DNA of 64,000 nucleotides, taken from assembly GCF_037975245.1 (NCBI RefSeq), contig NC_092562.1, positions 22,523,054-22,587,053 of the forward strand. The letters run 5' to 3'. Position numbers and translations under genes: made by a program. The stretch comes from Apostichopus japonicus (taxonomy: Eukaryota > Echinodermata > Holothuroidea > Aspidochirotida > Stichopodidae). The notes under the pieces were generated by a model. The model was given only the letters and a program-made list of their open reading frames with translations. It was not told the origin of the DNA and made no database searches. This document shows, one piece after another, positions 16,585 through 28,500 of this stretch (the stretch's first letter is position 1; the number at the start of each line of letters is the position of its first letter).

Positions 16585-19060
16585 AGAACATCAGAGCTGA
16601 GTTATGTATCGTCGATCGATAGATGAGAGTAAAACGAAGCATTAGTTTGCAGCACATGTTTAAGAAATCTCAGCGTGCCGCGACAAATCCTACATAGCTA
16701 TAATGTAGACAGCTGTGGAGTACTAATGTTAGAATACTTTTTATTTTTAAATGTATCTGGTAGTACGAGGTAGAAATAAAAGTGACGAAGACCTCTTAGG
16801 TGGATTTTTTTGTTACATAATTATTTAATTGGTATAAATATACACGGGTTATGAGAGTACTGATCAATATTCTAATATGATATGTATAAGAAGTCACTTA
16901 TGACAGAACGTGTTAATTGTAGATGCTCTTTATATCTGCTGCAACACATACTGAACGAGGGACTATAGCTAAAAGTCCTCAACTTGTTTGAGGTAACAAT
17001 GACCGCAAACTGTACACAAGTATATAATTTGTATAATTATTCCTCATATGTATATTGCATTGTCGGAATATATGATTCATTTATTGTTTGTTTAAATTGT
17101 GGCATTTAAAATTAGAAACAGAATTGTAAAGTCAAAATGAAAATATTTTAAACAATGATATTGGGACGTGATGGATAAAGTAGGGAAATTGACTCGTTAG
17201 GACTCGAAGTGGATAAGCGAAAGTTTGTAGTTTTTAACTTTATTTGCAATTCGCTCGTCATCTAACTACATGTAGTGTTAGGAGGCCTATAACTATCCTG
17301 CTTGTATGAAAAGGGGGCTTATACTTTATTCCAGTAATTTCATGTTAGATTGAAGATCATCATACACACATATACTTTCCAACCATGATTATTTCCCACT
17401 TTTTTCCTCCATTAGATGTTATTAAGCGGACAGTGCTTTTTTATTACCCCGTGGTACCCTGACATCATTAAACTCTTGATCTTATTAAGTGAACCTAAGT
17501 ATATAGTGTAGCATATACGCTTTGTGGAAGTTAGTACGATTGCTACTGGAACTACTAAAGTTAGCTGCTTTCTTCGTCTCGTTGTTTCATCCACCTCATA
17601 AATATAGTTTACTGCTTTACATGTCTTTTGATCTATATAATAAATAATGGCTCAATGTAGTTTTAAAATCCTAATGTGGTATATTTGGCCTTATAACTTG
17701 CAGTTGCAAATGCAATATGACAACAAAATCTCTTCAAGTAATGATTTCAAAATACAAACTTTGTGTGACTATTCACCTAAAGTGACATTGTCTGAAACTT
17801 GAGGATAAGGAATACCACGGAGCACCAAAAGGGGAACCAAATTATATGTGGTTTGGAACGAACCAAATATGAAAGCTTGCGTTGGTTCTTAGGGATCATG
17901 ATCATAATCCCCTTTACTGTTTTAATCCTGCAATATCATATAAAATGTTTAATTAAGTTATGTTCAACCGAAACCTATTGTTCAGGTCACGAAAATTTCA
18001 GATTTATATGGTAACAACTTTCAGTTGTATCTTACTAGCTGGTACTTGAACGTAAGAAAGCACAAAAGACAAAGTCTTCACTTAATGTATACGACTTATA
18101 ACATGTATTTATTGTTGTTGTGTGGAAATAAATGCATTTCACTATTTGCACCATTGAATATAACGATAGCACTAAATGTTCATGTATTCCCGTACTAATT
18201 TCACTTCCTGTATAGAGTTGAAAATATTAAATATAATATTACCAAGAGTAAGATAAACAAGTTATCAAGGATCAAGGTGAGCATAACCAGCTCCACGACC
18301 CTCACCCCCAAGTAAAACTACTATAACTGTCAAAACATCATTACATCTAAAGGTCAAAACCAATTGCGTTCATTATGAAATAAAAAACATAGTTTATTGT
18401 AATTCAACTTCTATTATGTTAAAGTATTTATAAGAATACCACATAAACACATGCATTTTTTCAGCTGTACGTGTCCATTAGTCGAGTCATAGCAACGAAC
18501 CTATATTTATAATGTCTTTTGGCGGTAATGATCAGTAATATTATCAATACTCCTAGCTAAAATGTGCGTATTGTGTATGTGTTTATATATTTGAGTGACG
18601 ATATGGATTAATGTCTTAACAATTCCATGGCAACAAAAGCAAATGAACGTAGAAGTTCTGATTTCAAATACGTGACTCCTGGAAACATTTCATTGGAATA
18701 CACCATTAAGGTGAATTTAATTGGCATGTACTGGAAAGTCGACATTGCAATGTTACAAATTAATATAGAACGCAAGATTTCATAGCATAATTTGGGAAAA
18801 CTGAACGTTAAAGTGAAATAAAAGAAGCCAATTTGTTATACTCAAGTTTCTAGATTCATTTTATAGATATTTACGCATTATTCCAAAAATTGAACTCAAG
18901 TATCGTAGATAAATGTAAATTTCTGGAACGAAAGTACTTTAAGTTTGCAAATTTATATAAATTACATATATATGTAAATAAATATATGGAGTACAGGATA
19001 TGCTGATGGAAACATCTTCGTATACAGTTTTAATGTGGTTCTTAAATTTGAGGGGATCCC
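16585..19060. other. Gene-free stretch
   Basis: AT-rich sequence with short open frames only and no recognised domain. The last 40 bases match the 5' flank of the GPCR at 10849 and belong to the duplicated GPCR unit. Confidence 0.45.
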
Positions 19061-19106
19061 TGATTCCTACGTTTTAAAGGGATAAAAAGTCTAACGTGTA
19101 TTGATA

Positions 19107-20176
19107 ATGGCTGGACACAATGATAGCGCAGAAGGTGCACCTGCCAGTCATGCAGGAATATCACTTGATGACATATTACAAATATTGTACCTCATATTTG
19201 GAATACTTGGAATAGCTGGTAATAGCTTGGTTCTATTTGTTATGATACGAGTCCGATCCTTGCGATCAATAACTAATTCCTTCATTACCAATCAGTCAAT
19301 TATCGATTTGGTGTCTTATAATGACGTTCTTTAACGCATATCAAATCGACTACTCAGACTGAAACAATAAATCTTGGGCATATTTCGTCTGTCCTTTTGG
19401 GGAACTCAGTACATATTCTGGTCTCTTTTAAGTAATTTAAACTTCTAACCTGATTGTTCTGACCGTAGAGCGATACGTAGCTGTGGTGTATTCTTTGGTT
19501 TACAGAAATCGCGTCACTTGGAAGACTGCAATGGTGTTTGTCATCTTACCGTGGCTACTGGGATTCGTCTTCCAACTGTGCTTACCTGCAGCTTATCACT
19601 TTGAAGGGGGCATTTGCTCTCCAAGTTTTCGCCATAAAAATATTGTGGTATTATTCGGAATTTTCGTGTTTCGTTAAAAAAGTTAATCTCAATCCTGATA
19701 TTGCTTGTTGTTTATATCGCAATCATTGCGAATATAAAATCTACAATAGGAAACGTTCGACCAGCGTTAGAATCCTCAAATCGCGGTATAAGTTCGAACA
19801 AATCTAGATATACCTAACCAGGACAACAATCATCGGCTACCAGGTACAAGAAGAACAACAAACTTCGACTAAATATCGTGAAAACTCTCTTCTTGGTAAT
19901 TGTTGTATTTGGACTATGTTGGTGTCCCACTCAATATTTTTCCTTTTGTATTATTTCGGAGTACCAGTCGACATCCAAGGGAAGCCGTATAAGGTAGGAA
20001 TCATTGTGGTTTTCATTAATATTTGGATAAATCAAGTCATCTACGCCTGCAAGTATAAGCAATTTCAAGAAGGACTGAAACTCACTGAGAAAAAAATTAA
20101 CTTTCGAAAAGGGAATGTCGTCACTGATACTAAAACGGCGACAACGTCAAATTCAAATGGCCAAAGGCCACAATGA
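19107..20176 (+). pseudogene. GPCR pseudogene, paralogue of the gene at 10849
   Basis: A clear homologue of the upstream receptor across its whole length, but broken. It opens MAGHNDSAEG and keeps TM1 (GILGIAGNSLVLFVMIRVRS). It then loses bases after 'NQSIIDLVS', giving a stop at about 19333. TGG has become TGA in the segment matching DFSDWKN. Frames resume as YSLVYRNRVTWKTAMVFVIL (TM4), shift again in TM5 near 19675, and resume once more from about 19916 through IWINQVIYACKYKQFQ, where the NPxxY asparagine-proline pair has become NQ. The 3' end GQRPQ and stop match the intact gene. At least three frameshifts plus a motif loss mean that no receptor is made. Confidence 0.9.
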
Positions 20177-20179
20177 ACA

Positions 20180-21660
20180 AACGACACCCCTTATTGTATA
20201 GGGACTCAGGGAGTCTGGTAAAGTTCTTATAAATGGACCACATGATGATGTTGGATGAATGGTAGGATGTGAGAGAAAACCAGCGTTGAGTCTTTATCTG
20301 TGTTGTATTAAACCTGTTATATATTAGCGTATATGACATTATGTAGGAGTTCATGTGAGTTTGTATTGATGGTTGTTGGTTTACACAACTGAGACAAAGT
20401 TCAAATGTGTGTTAAATAACAGTAGTATATGTAGTATTAATACTTGAAAGGAGTAATAGGCTTAATAGACTAATATGCTGAAAGGCTAATAGGCTAATAT
20501 GCTGAAAGGCTAAACTAAATAGCTTGGATGTAAATAGGCTATAGCTTCAATGTAGGCACAACGTAGAACTTCATCTCGCCGTTTACCTATAATATTCGAA
20601 TATAAATTATCAAATAAAGTAATATACTTTACTATAGTTATCGGTGAAAAAAATATTCCTTGCATTTGATGTTTCTCTCGTATCCCTTAATATTTATTGA
20701 CTAAATGTGTAGTTTATCATTGCAACATTATTATTTATTACAACTATACGTGTAGCTTAGGGGCAAACTGTCTATTTTCTGTATTGAGGTACTATTTGAT
20801 GTTTGATTCAGACAAACCACAGGTTTTATAGCGCTGGATCTAGTGTCATTCTTAATACTTTGGTGAATTATTTCCTATACATATTTACAATATTACCATG
20901 ATTATGGTTATCTGAGTGTGTATTGATGATTGGAGAGGGAATAATCGTATATAAATGTACAGAAATAGTTAATTTATCGTATTATAAGTCACACACAAAA
21001 TATCTTCAAAGTACTGTTCCGGTCCTCACCTACGTTTCTTCATCGGCATATATAAGTTAAGGTACACAATGATAGCATAAAGGAGCTGACCCTGCGTTAT
21101 TAAGATTTGAAATATTCAATACAGAAAACAAGTAATCTATCTCATGTGAGATATTAAATATTACTAACCAATATGAGTTGGCAACACATTGAAGTAAGTA
21201 TGTTGATGTATTGTACGTAACGTAACCTCTACTCAATTAAATAGATGAAACGATCAACGTCATTTTGTGAGGGACAGTGCGTGGCTGTGTGGTGTGGGGA
21301 TCGGGTACGTGTTTTATTAATCGGGGCAGTTTCCGAGTGATATCATGTTAATTTGACCTTCCGGTTCATGTTCTACATGCGTCGATTGTCTCTAAAGTAC
21401 CGCTGCTGCACTAGCTGTGACATAGATACAATCACATGATTACAGTCATATTGGAAAGAAACTTGGGTAGGCTAGGCTGGGTGCTTAGTGTATAAGGGGA
21501 CCGAGTGATAGAAGGGTTTAGTTTGGTAATAGCGCAGTAGTGCAGTCATCACGGCTGGTCATCTTGGTTAGTTTCTTGACTGGTTTTTCCTCCAAGGTTT
21601 CCCTGTGCCGCAATAGGTACATCTTCGTCATAACTATCACACACAGTGATATGGACCAGT
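20180..21660. other. Gene-free stretch
   Basis: No coding feature. A short direct repeat of CTAATATGCTGAAAGG occurs near 20470-20515. Confidence 0.45.
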
Positions 21661-21666
21661 CTTTCA

Positions 21667-21667
<1 letters not shown>

Positions 21668-21751
<84 letters not shown>

Positions 21752-21768
21752 TATATAGATAGATAGAT
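21668..21768. repeat. (CA)n(TA)n microsatellite
   Basis: A CACACA run joined to about 80 bp of TA and a short GATA tail. Frames across it are spurious. Confidence 0.92.
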
Positions 21769-22352
21769 ATGTATAAGTGTGTATATGTTCCAGAACTTGG
21801 AAAGGGTGAGGGGGGGTAGCTTGGTCAGTTCGGGACTGGTGCCCTTGTTGTTGACATATATGTTTAGAAATCAGTTCGATATTAACCGTTAGGTCTGACG
21901 TCATCTTAACAACTTTTCATTGAAGTTAATATTTGAAAAGTATACAACAGGAAGCAAAACATCACATGCACTTAAATCTGCCATTTCTGCAAATCTTTAT
22001 AGTTTTTTATCAGTTATAAAACTATGATTAAAAATGTTACATGGAAATAAAGACATTGCATAGCCTTTAATTGCAAATATAGCATGCTTGCACGGTATAA
22101 AAATGTATATATTGTAGCCAAAATACAAAATTTCATGTGCATAGATTTATACGTTTACTGGCCTTATGAAGAACACTATATTCACGGTTAATCATAATGG
22201 TTCACTCGTGTACGGGCATCGCGATATTTTACAAATTTTACTAGCATAAACGTGATCTTAACCAAAAATGATTTCATTCAAGAGAATACATTTTTCTCTA
22301 AAATTGCTACATTTTTGTTTAAAGCTCAAGTAATCATTCTCTTCGTTTTCTA

Positions 22353-22355
<3 letters not shown>

Positions 22356-22419
<64 letters not shown>

Positions 22420-22426
22420 ATATATA
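22356..22426. repeat. (TA)n microsatellite
   Basis: About 70 bp of alternating TA, less than 500 bp downstream of the cytokine receptor stop codon. Confidence 0.9.
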
Positions 22427-22843
22427 GGCTATATGAAAATGAACAATTTCAAAAAGTATTCTACTTCGTTTAACATTTAAAAATATTCGTTTGGAGAGAA
22501 AATGTCTTAAAATTTTGTATCTACACACTGGAAATTAGTATAAAAGTATGCAGTACTTCTAAATTGAACTAGATGTTTTTGCTTTCAAGCAAACAAACCA
22601 TATAAAAAGGAAGACAACAAAATGAATGTATTACTCAACATGTCTCAATGTTGGTAGTACTGTAGTAAGTGTGTATCTAGCCAAGTACTAAAATGTAGAC
22701 TATACCCGTTATCTACTGGTTCAGTCGATAAAAACAAGAATTGTGTCCAGTTGCTCGTACAAAGGTAAACTATGACTATTCTCCCAACTTTCATATCGTT
22801 CTCTTTAATTTTGTTTTGGATGGAACCTTGTTTTCAGATTAAT

Positions 22844-23812
22844 CTAGCTTTTAGATGAGAGCTTTGCGTACTGGTCATAGCCATCAATGTGTGTAACAGA
22901 TGACGTCATTGGTAGGTATCCTTTAAACTGTACGTCTGGTTGATTTGAACTTTTGGTGCCAGGAGATTGCAACGGATCACTCGTAGATATGATCCTACCT
23001 GGTTGACCAGCTACCCCAGATTTCACGTATGGTGAGTCTTCTTTGCCGTAGAACCCAGACTCGTTGTTTTGTACAGCACTAGACTTTACATAAGGCGAGT
23101 CTTTCGAGCAGTTGTATCCGTAAGAGTCACTTTGACATCCAGTATCTTCCTTGATATACGGGGATTGACCGTCGAAGTCATTTCCATAACAGGTATTTTC
23201 TCTGACGCCATGCTTTACATACGGAAATCGACTTTTGACGTCATAGGCATTCCATGAGTCACGTGATGTGTCATGTGCAGAGTCGATGTCAGAGAAAGGA
23301 GAGGGTGGAACATAATCTGAAAGAGAACCGGTGTAAGCTGAGGAAGAGATCCCGGAATCAGAGGATGTTGATTGGGGAGAAAGTGACCCGGGTTTCATCG
23401 AATGTTCCTCTCTGGGGATGTATACCGTCAACGAAGCCTTTACAGAAAGAGAATGAGACACATAGCCATCTGGATGGCTACCAATACTGCTGCGAGTGAC
23501 TGCTGCAGGTGCATCTGAAGTGTCTGTCTTCTGTTGAGGACGATTCACACTGAATTTCAAGTATGTGGAATCAGTATTCGCTTTTTCGCGGCTCTCATTG
23601 ACCTCCGTAGCTGCGATTTCGTCTTTGCATTTACTGGGAGTTTTCGAATTTATCAGCTGACTTGAAGAAGTAGATTTGGGTTCAAATACGTCTTCATCAT
23701 ACTGTGTTGTCACTACGATGGAAGTATGACTGTTGCGAGGCGCATGGAAAAGTTCCTTCTCTGGAGGTGACTTTAGAGAATGAACGAAGACGCTGCGATT
23801 AGCTGCCAATCG
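22844..23812 (-). CDS. Cytokine receptor exon 10: cytoplasmic tail
   Basis: Residues 492-813, opening [20 protein letters not shown] after the acceptor TTTTACAG and ending [11 protein letters not shown]-stop. It contains a DSGISS degron-like motif (643-648), four PY[V/I]K motifs at Tyr689, 710, 732 and 753, a YLPM motif (Tyr790, PI3K p85 type) and YAKL (Tyr806). It is rich in Ser, Asp and Pro, as expected of an unstructured signalling tail. Confidence 0.88.
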   Translation of the reverse strand, partial: RLAANRSVFVHSLKSPPEKELFHAPRNSHTSIVVTTQYDEDVFEPKSTSSSQLINSKTPSKCKDEIAATEVNESREKANTDSTYLKFSVNRPQQKTDTSDAPAAVTRSSIGSHPDGYVSHSLSVKASLTVYIPREEHSMKPGSLSPQSTSSDSGISSSAYTGSLSDYVPPSPFSDIDSAHDTSRDSWNAYDVKSRFPYVKHGVRENTCYGNDFDGQSPYIKEDTGCQSDSYGYNCSKDSPYVKSSAVQNNESGFYGKEDSPYVKSGVAGQPGRIISTSDPLQSPGTKSSNQPDVQFKGYLPMTSSVTHIDGYDQYAKLSSKS

Positions 23813-25382
23813 CTGTAAAACACAACAAATATGAATGGACGAATGAATGAAGGAATACATGAATGAATATATGATTTGATGGATGGTTGGATAAATCAAC
23901 ATAATTATTATAATATATAATATCAACTACTCCATGAATGTCTCTAATGCATTAAATGCATATTATACGGTTAAAGATAAACAGAATAGTTATTGACTTG
24001 TACTATTGAAATAATCCATTTGAGGCTACTAGTTTTCAGCAATGTCTTGATAGGTACCAATATGTCAAAAACGATGCAAAAATAATTAAATCTGCACTTG
24101 AATTTCTTTGCCTTATATCGGGACGTTGGGACTGGGAATGCTACTCCATTCCTCATGTGTTATTAATACTTTTAATGGCAACTCTGTTATGCTAAAATAT
24201 TGCTGTATTTTTCTTGTGGAATTTTCCCGTACAAGGCACAACAGTTAAACATATTCTATAGGTATATAAATTAGTGTAGTCTGACCTTCGTATTTGAAAA
24301 TATCAACAACTTTACAAGTGTTATTGCAACTATATTGTGCTTGAACGTTGTTTTTCCTCATTAGAGGTACAACAGTTAAACAGAAAAATGCGTAACAGAA
24401 GCACGTTGTAACAATTAGGACTCCAAAGTCCAACACTGTCACAAACTGGATATCGGATGACTTGTTTCGGTAAGTCTGCCAGTTGTAATCATATATCACT
24501 ATAGGATCTGGGTAGCTTGATAGTCCCAAAATACAACGTCACTTACCACCGACAGGGACTTGGTGAAATCCGGAAGACCAGATGCATCACAACAAACTTT
24601 TCTGGACAAAGCAATGACAGCCGAAAGTGTTAAACAAACAAGGATGAGCACGGATGCCAGGATAGTCCACTGACGCCACTTCAAACCTAGCAGGAAATTG
24701 AATTAAACAGCAAAAGTGTTATTTTGTTCATCTACAGTAAGTATCCGATATTTAACGGCAGTTTAACGCATGTTGTACGTCAGAACGGCCTTGAGGAATA
24801 AATATATTTGTTAACAATATTACAATGATCCCATCCGTTCACCGTCTTAATGACGTGATATTCACCAAATCGATTTGTTGTGTGTGGAAAGTGTGCACAT
24901 TATTATACAGACTTGAAATTGAGTTGTTTCGGGTTTGTTTGAAAAGGTTCTCTCTCTCTCACTCTCAATTAGTGATCTTTTTTTCTGAAATTGGGTCAGT
25001 GAATGTTGTGATAGTGAAGACTGAAACTTATCCAGTGATTTTAGTGATGCTTTCAAAATGGATTGTTTTGGCTCATGTATGTGTGTGTTATCATTAACTG
25101 CTGAAGCAAATTACCAACGATATTAATCTATTTAGACACGGTTCACAGGTTTCAAATTGGAACACAGGCATTTGTCTGAAGTTCATTTACTAATATATAT
25201 AGAGTATAAGTCCCTTTCCTGCCTATTTCTGGTTTGAAACTGGCATAATACAGAGATCGCCACCAAATATAGGGACTGGACAGCCCAGTTGGTAGAGCGA
25301 TGGCTTTGCAACCAGAGGTCACCGTGTTCCAATCCCGTCATTATAATAAATATGTGTAATTGTAATATATAAATATACATAC

Positions 25383-25459
<77 letters not shown>

Positions 25460-25461
25460 CA

Positions 25462-25551
<90 letters not shown>

Positions 25552-28500
25552 TAATTATTATAATAATAATAGTAATAATAATAATAATAATAATGATAAT
25601 AATAATAATAATAATCATCATCATCATAATCATAATAATAATAATAATAATAACAATAATTATAATAATAATAATAGTAATAATAATTCTTTTGTACCCA
25701 TGCCACGCATAGGGAAATTCTATGTCAGCCCTATACTTACCCGCAGTAGTGTACTCCATGGTAGATACTTTCGTTGTTCCTACACTGTTGTTTACCACAG
25801 GGACTATATCCACGATATATCTACCGACCCGTTGAAAACTTAGCGTAGTTGATAATGTATCTTTTAGCGCATGCGTCTCCTCTAATATTCCGTCATAGAA
25901 AGTGCTTATGTTATATCCTACGATACACTCCATATTGTGTGAAGGTGGATCCCAAGTAAGGCGCCATCTCATGGCAGATTCTTTCGAAATCGCCATTTTC
26001 GTGATTCTGTAAGTCTCTAAACACGAAAAAGCATCATTAATTTTGTTTTCCATTCGTCTACATTATCAATGCCACAGAAGAAACTGGTACAGCCTTTCCT
26101 TAGCTTATTTTGTTGCAGAATTCAGATGTTGAACCAGGACATTTTAAATGAGAGGATGTGACCCTGGAGTCGTTGAAGCCGACCCCCTCATGGGGGTGGG
26201 GGAGGGGGCTTGGGGATCTTCCCAAAATATTAGTTTATACATCGAATGGTGCATTCCAAAGCATATTTAGACCATAAATATGTCTATGATAAAGATTCTA
26301 AAACGCAAAGTTGTACTTATAACTACTTTTGGATTTTTGTGTGAGGTTGAAAAAGGAAGGGGTATACACCCCGCCGCGGTAAATGTAAGAGTTGTAGTCA
26401 ATAAATATATACTGATATTTTCTTAGTGCATTACAGTATGTGTTATGGTGTGGCCAGAAAACGTCCATCAATATTGTTACAATGGCCAATTGTACCTTTT
26501 GGTTATATATGTTGCACGAAATGTAGTGGTGTGTGTTAATGAGTCCAGTAAATGAATCCAACAACGAAATCTAAGTAGGCTATTCAAATTACGTGGTCTT
26601 GAAGTGTAGACCTAAAACAGTCATGGCTTTGTAATTATAGTAGTAGCCAATTATGTAGTACACGTTGAATCATTACAAATCACAACGAAATAGCGAACGT
26701 TTTAAGCTACCTGGATATTCATCGTCTGGCGGTATGTTGTAGATTTCGCTCGACGCAGTACCTGCGCTGTTTACAGATCGCAACGTCACAACCTGCTCTG
26801 CCCAGCGATACACATCAAATATGCGTGTTGACTGATACGCAGATGTCACTTTTACTTGTTTCTTTTCTCCTGATTCTTTATTCTCGCAAGTGATAACGTA
26901 ATGCGATATTTCAACGTTATCTCTTAACCCTTTGTTCTCCTGTAAAATTAATAAAACGAAAAAACATGGAGACTCAGTGAAATCGACTTATAACTCCCGT
27001 TAATATTTTAAGATGTCAAAAGTTCAGCGTCACAAGGTTATCACAGATGCTTAGTTCATCCAGCAAGTTGGACCAATTTTTCAAATACCAATACCACTCT
27101 ATACTGCACTCATATATCATGCTTTAAAGCATTTGTACTGACGGCACTGACAAGGTCCAAACCATACAAGATATGCATACTGCTCAAACTGCCGTTACAA
27201 GTGTTTTGAAGTAGGCCTATGACATGAAACTACCGTTAATAAATGGTGTCCTGACTTAGTGCGCATCGGTGTGCGCAACTGGATGTGAAATCCGTTGACA
27301 ACCGTCAGTATCTAATAGCTTAATGTTATTCGTTTACAACATAACGTTAGGTCAATATGTTCATATGCGGTATACCGATAGGTCTATAAAGTAGTAACGT
27401 AACAGCCACAACGCAACAAGGTATTAGTGCATTTGTCTCTGTCGGGTTAATACGTAAGAAGTAATGATAACTGTTTAGATCTGAATGGCCTTGTCGAAAT
27501 GGTCAAGAATTGAATGAGGTTAGCATGAAATTGCTAGAGCTAGTCTATAATCTAGTTGAATAATCATTTTATATAAAGTCAGGGTGACGAGGCCTAGTCT
27601 GTATGAAATTTGGGCAAACTTTGCTGTTTAAGACTTTGCCCCTATCAGGACTACATGACTAATTAATTCGCAACGTAATGTGTAAGCCTATACCTTCCAC
27701 GTTAACCGAATGTCTCTCATATCACAACTGCGCCTTGTCTCTTTATAATGAGTGATAATAGGGCCGAGATCGGGCGCTGTGGAAGAAGGTAAGATAAAGT
27801 TAATACGTAAGAGAGAACTTTAAAAAGAAAACGGAGGAAGGAAAGAAAACAAATTTTGCCTGTCTCCTACACGTATACGTTAGATTTGAAGTTGAATCCG
27901 TTGTAGAGCCTATTGGTATAACAAGACAAACTATGCGATCAACAATTGGAAGGTATCGGTACTACCTCTTGATTCGGACATTGAATAAGCAAATCAGCCG
28001 CAGGGTTAACCGTGATTTAGCTGAGCTGATTCACCTCCCGTGCCACTTCTCGTACCACTTTAGTAATTGAAGACAGGTCTTTTTATCAGATGTGGATGAA
28101 TACTTTAATTTGTTGTTTATGCCTATATAGCTTTGTATCCACTGGAGCCTTGTCTCACACCCCCTGGGCGAGAGCCGATGATCTAGCTGATTTGACCCTT
28201 TGACATTACAGTTGAGACCAGTTCGCTATACCCAAGGGATATTACGGTGGCTGACTTTCATCGTTCACCAAATTGCTAGAAATTGTCTGCATTGTAATAA
28301 TTCGATATGACATCATATAACCACTTTAATTGCATTTGGCAACAGTAGAGTTTGTTATGAAGTCATGCAAAATTCCTTGATTTCGTATTCAAAATATTTC
28401 TAAACTGAAGAATATAATGCAATTACCAAACAGGTTGCATGGTATGGAACTCGAAATGAGGAGAGAACATTGGGCAACCCAGCAAATATACTTCAAATCT

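Noticed and set aside
24245-24529. Minus-strand frame with a second transmembrane-like segment just downstream of the TM exon
   Set aside because: Exon 9 ends at a GTAAGT donor and joins the tail exon in phase 0. This frame lies wholly in that intron.
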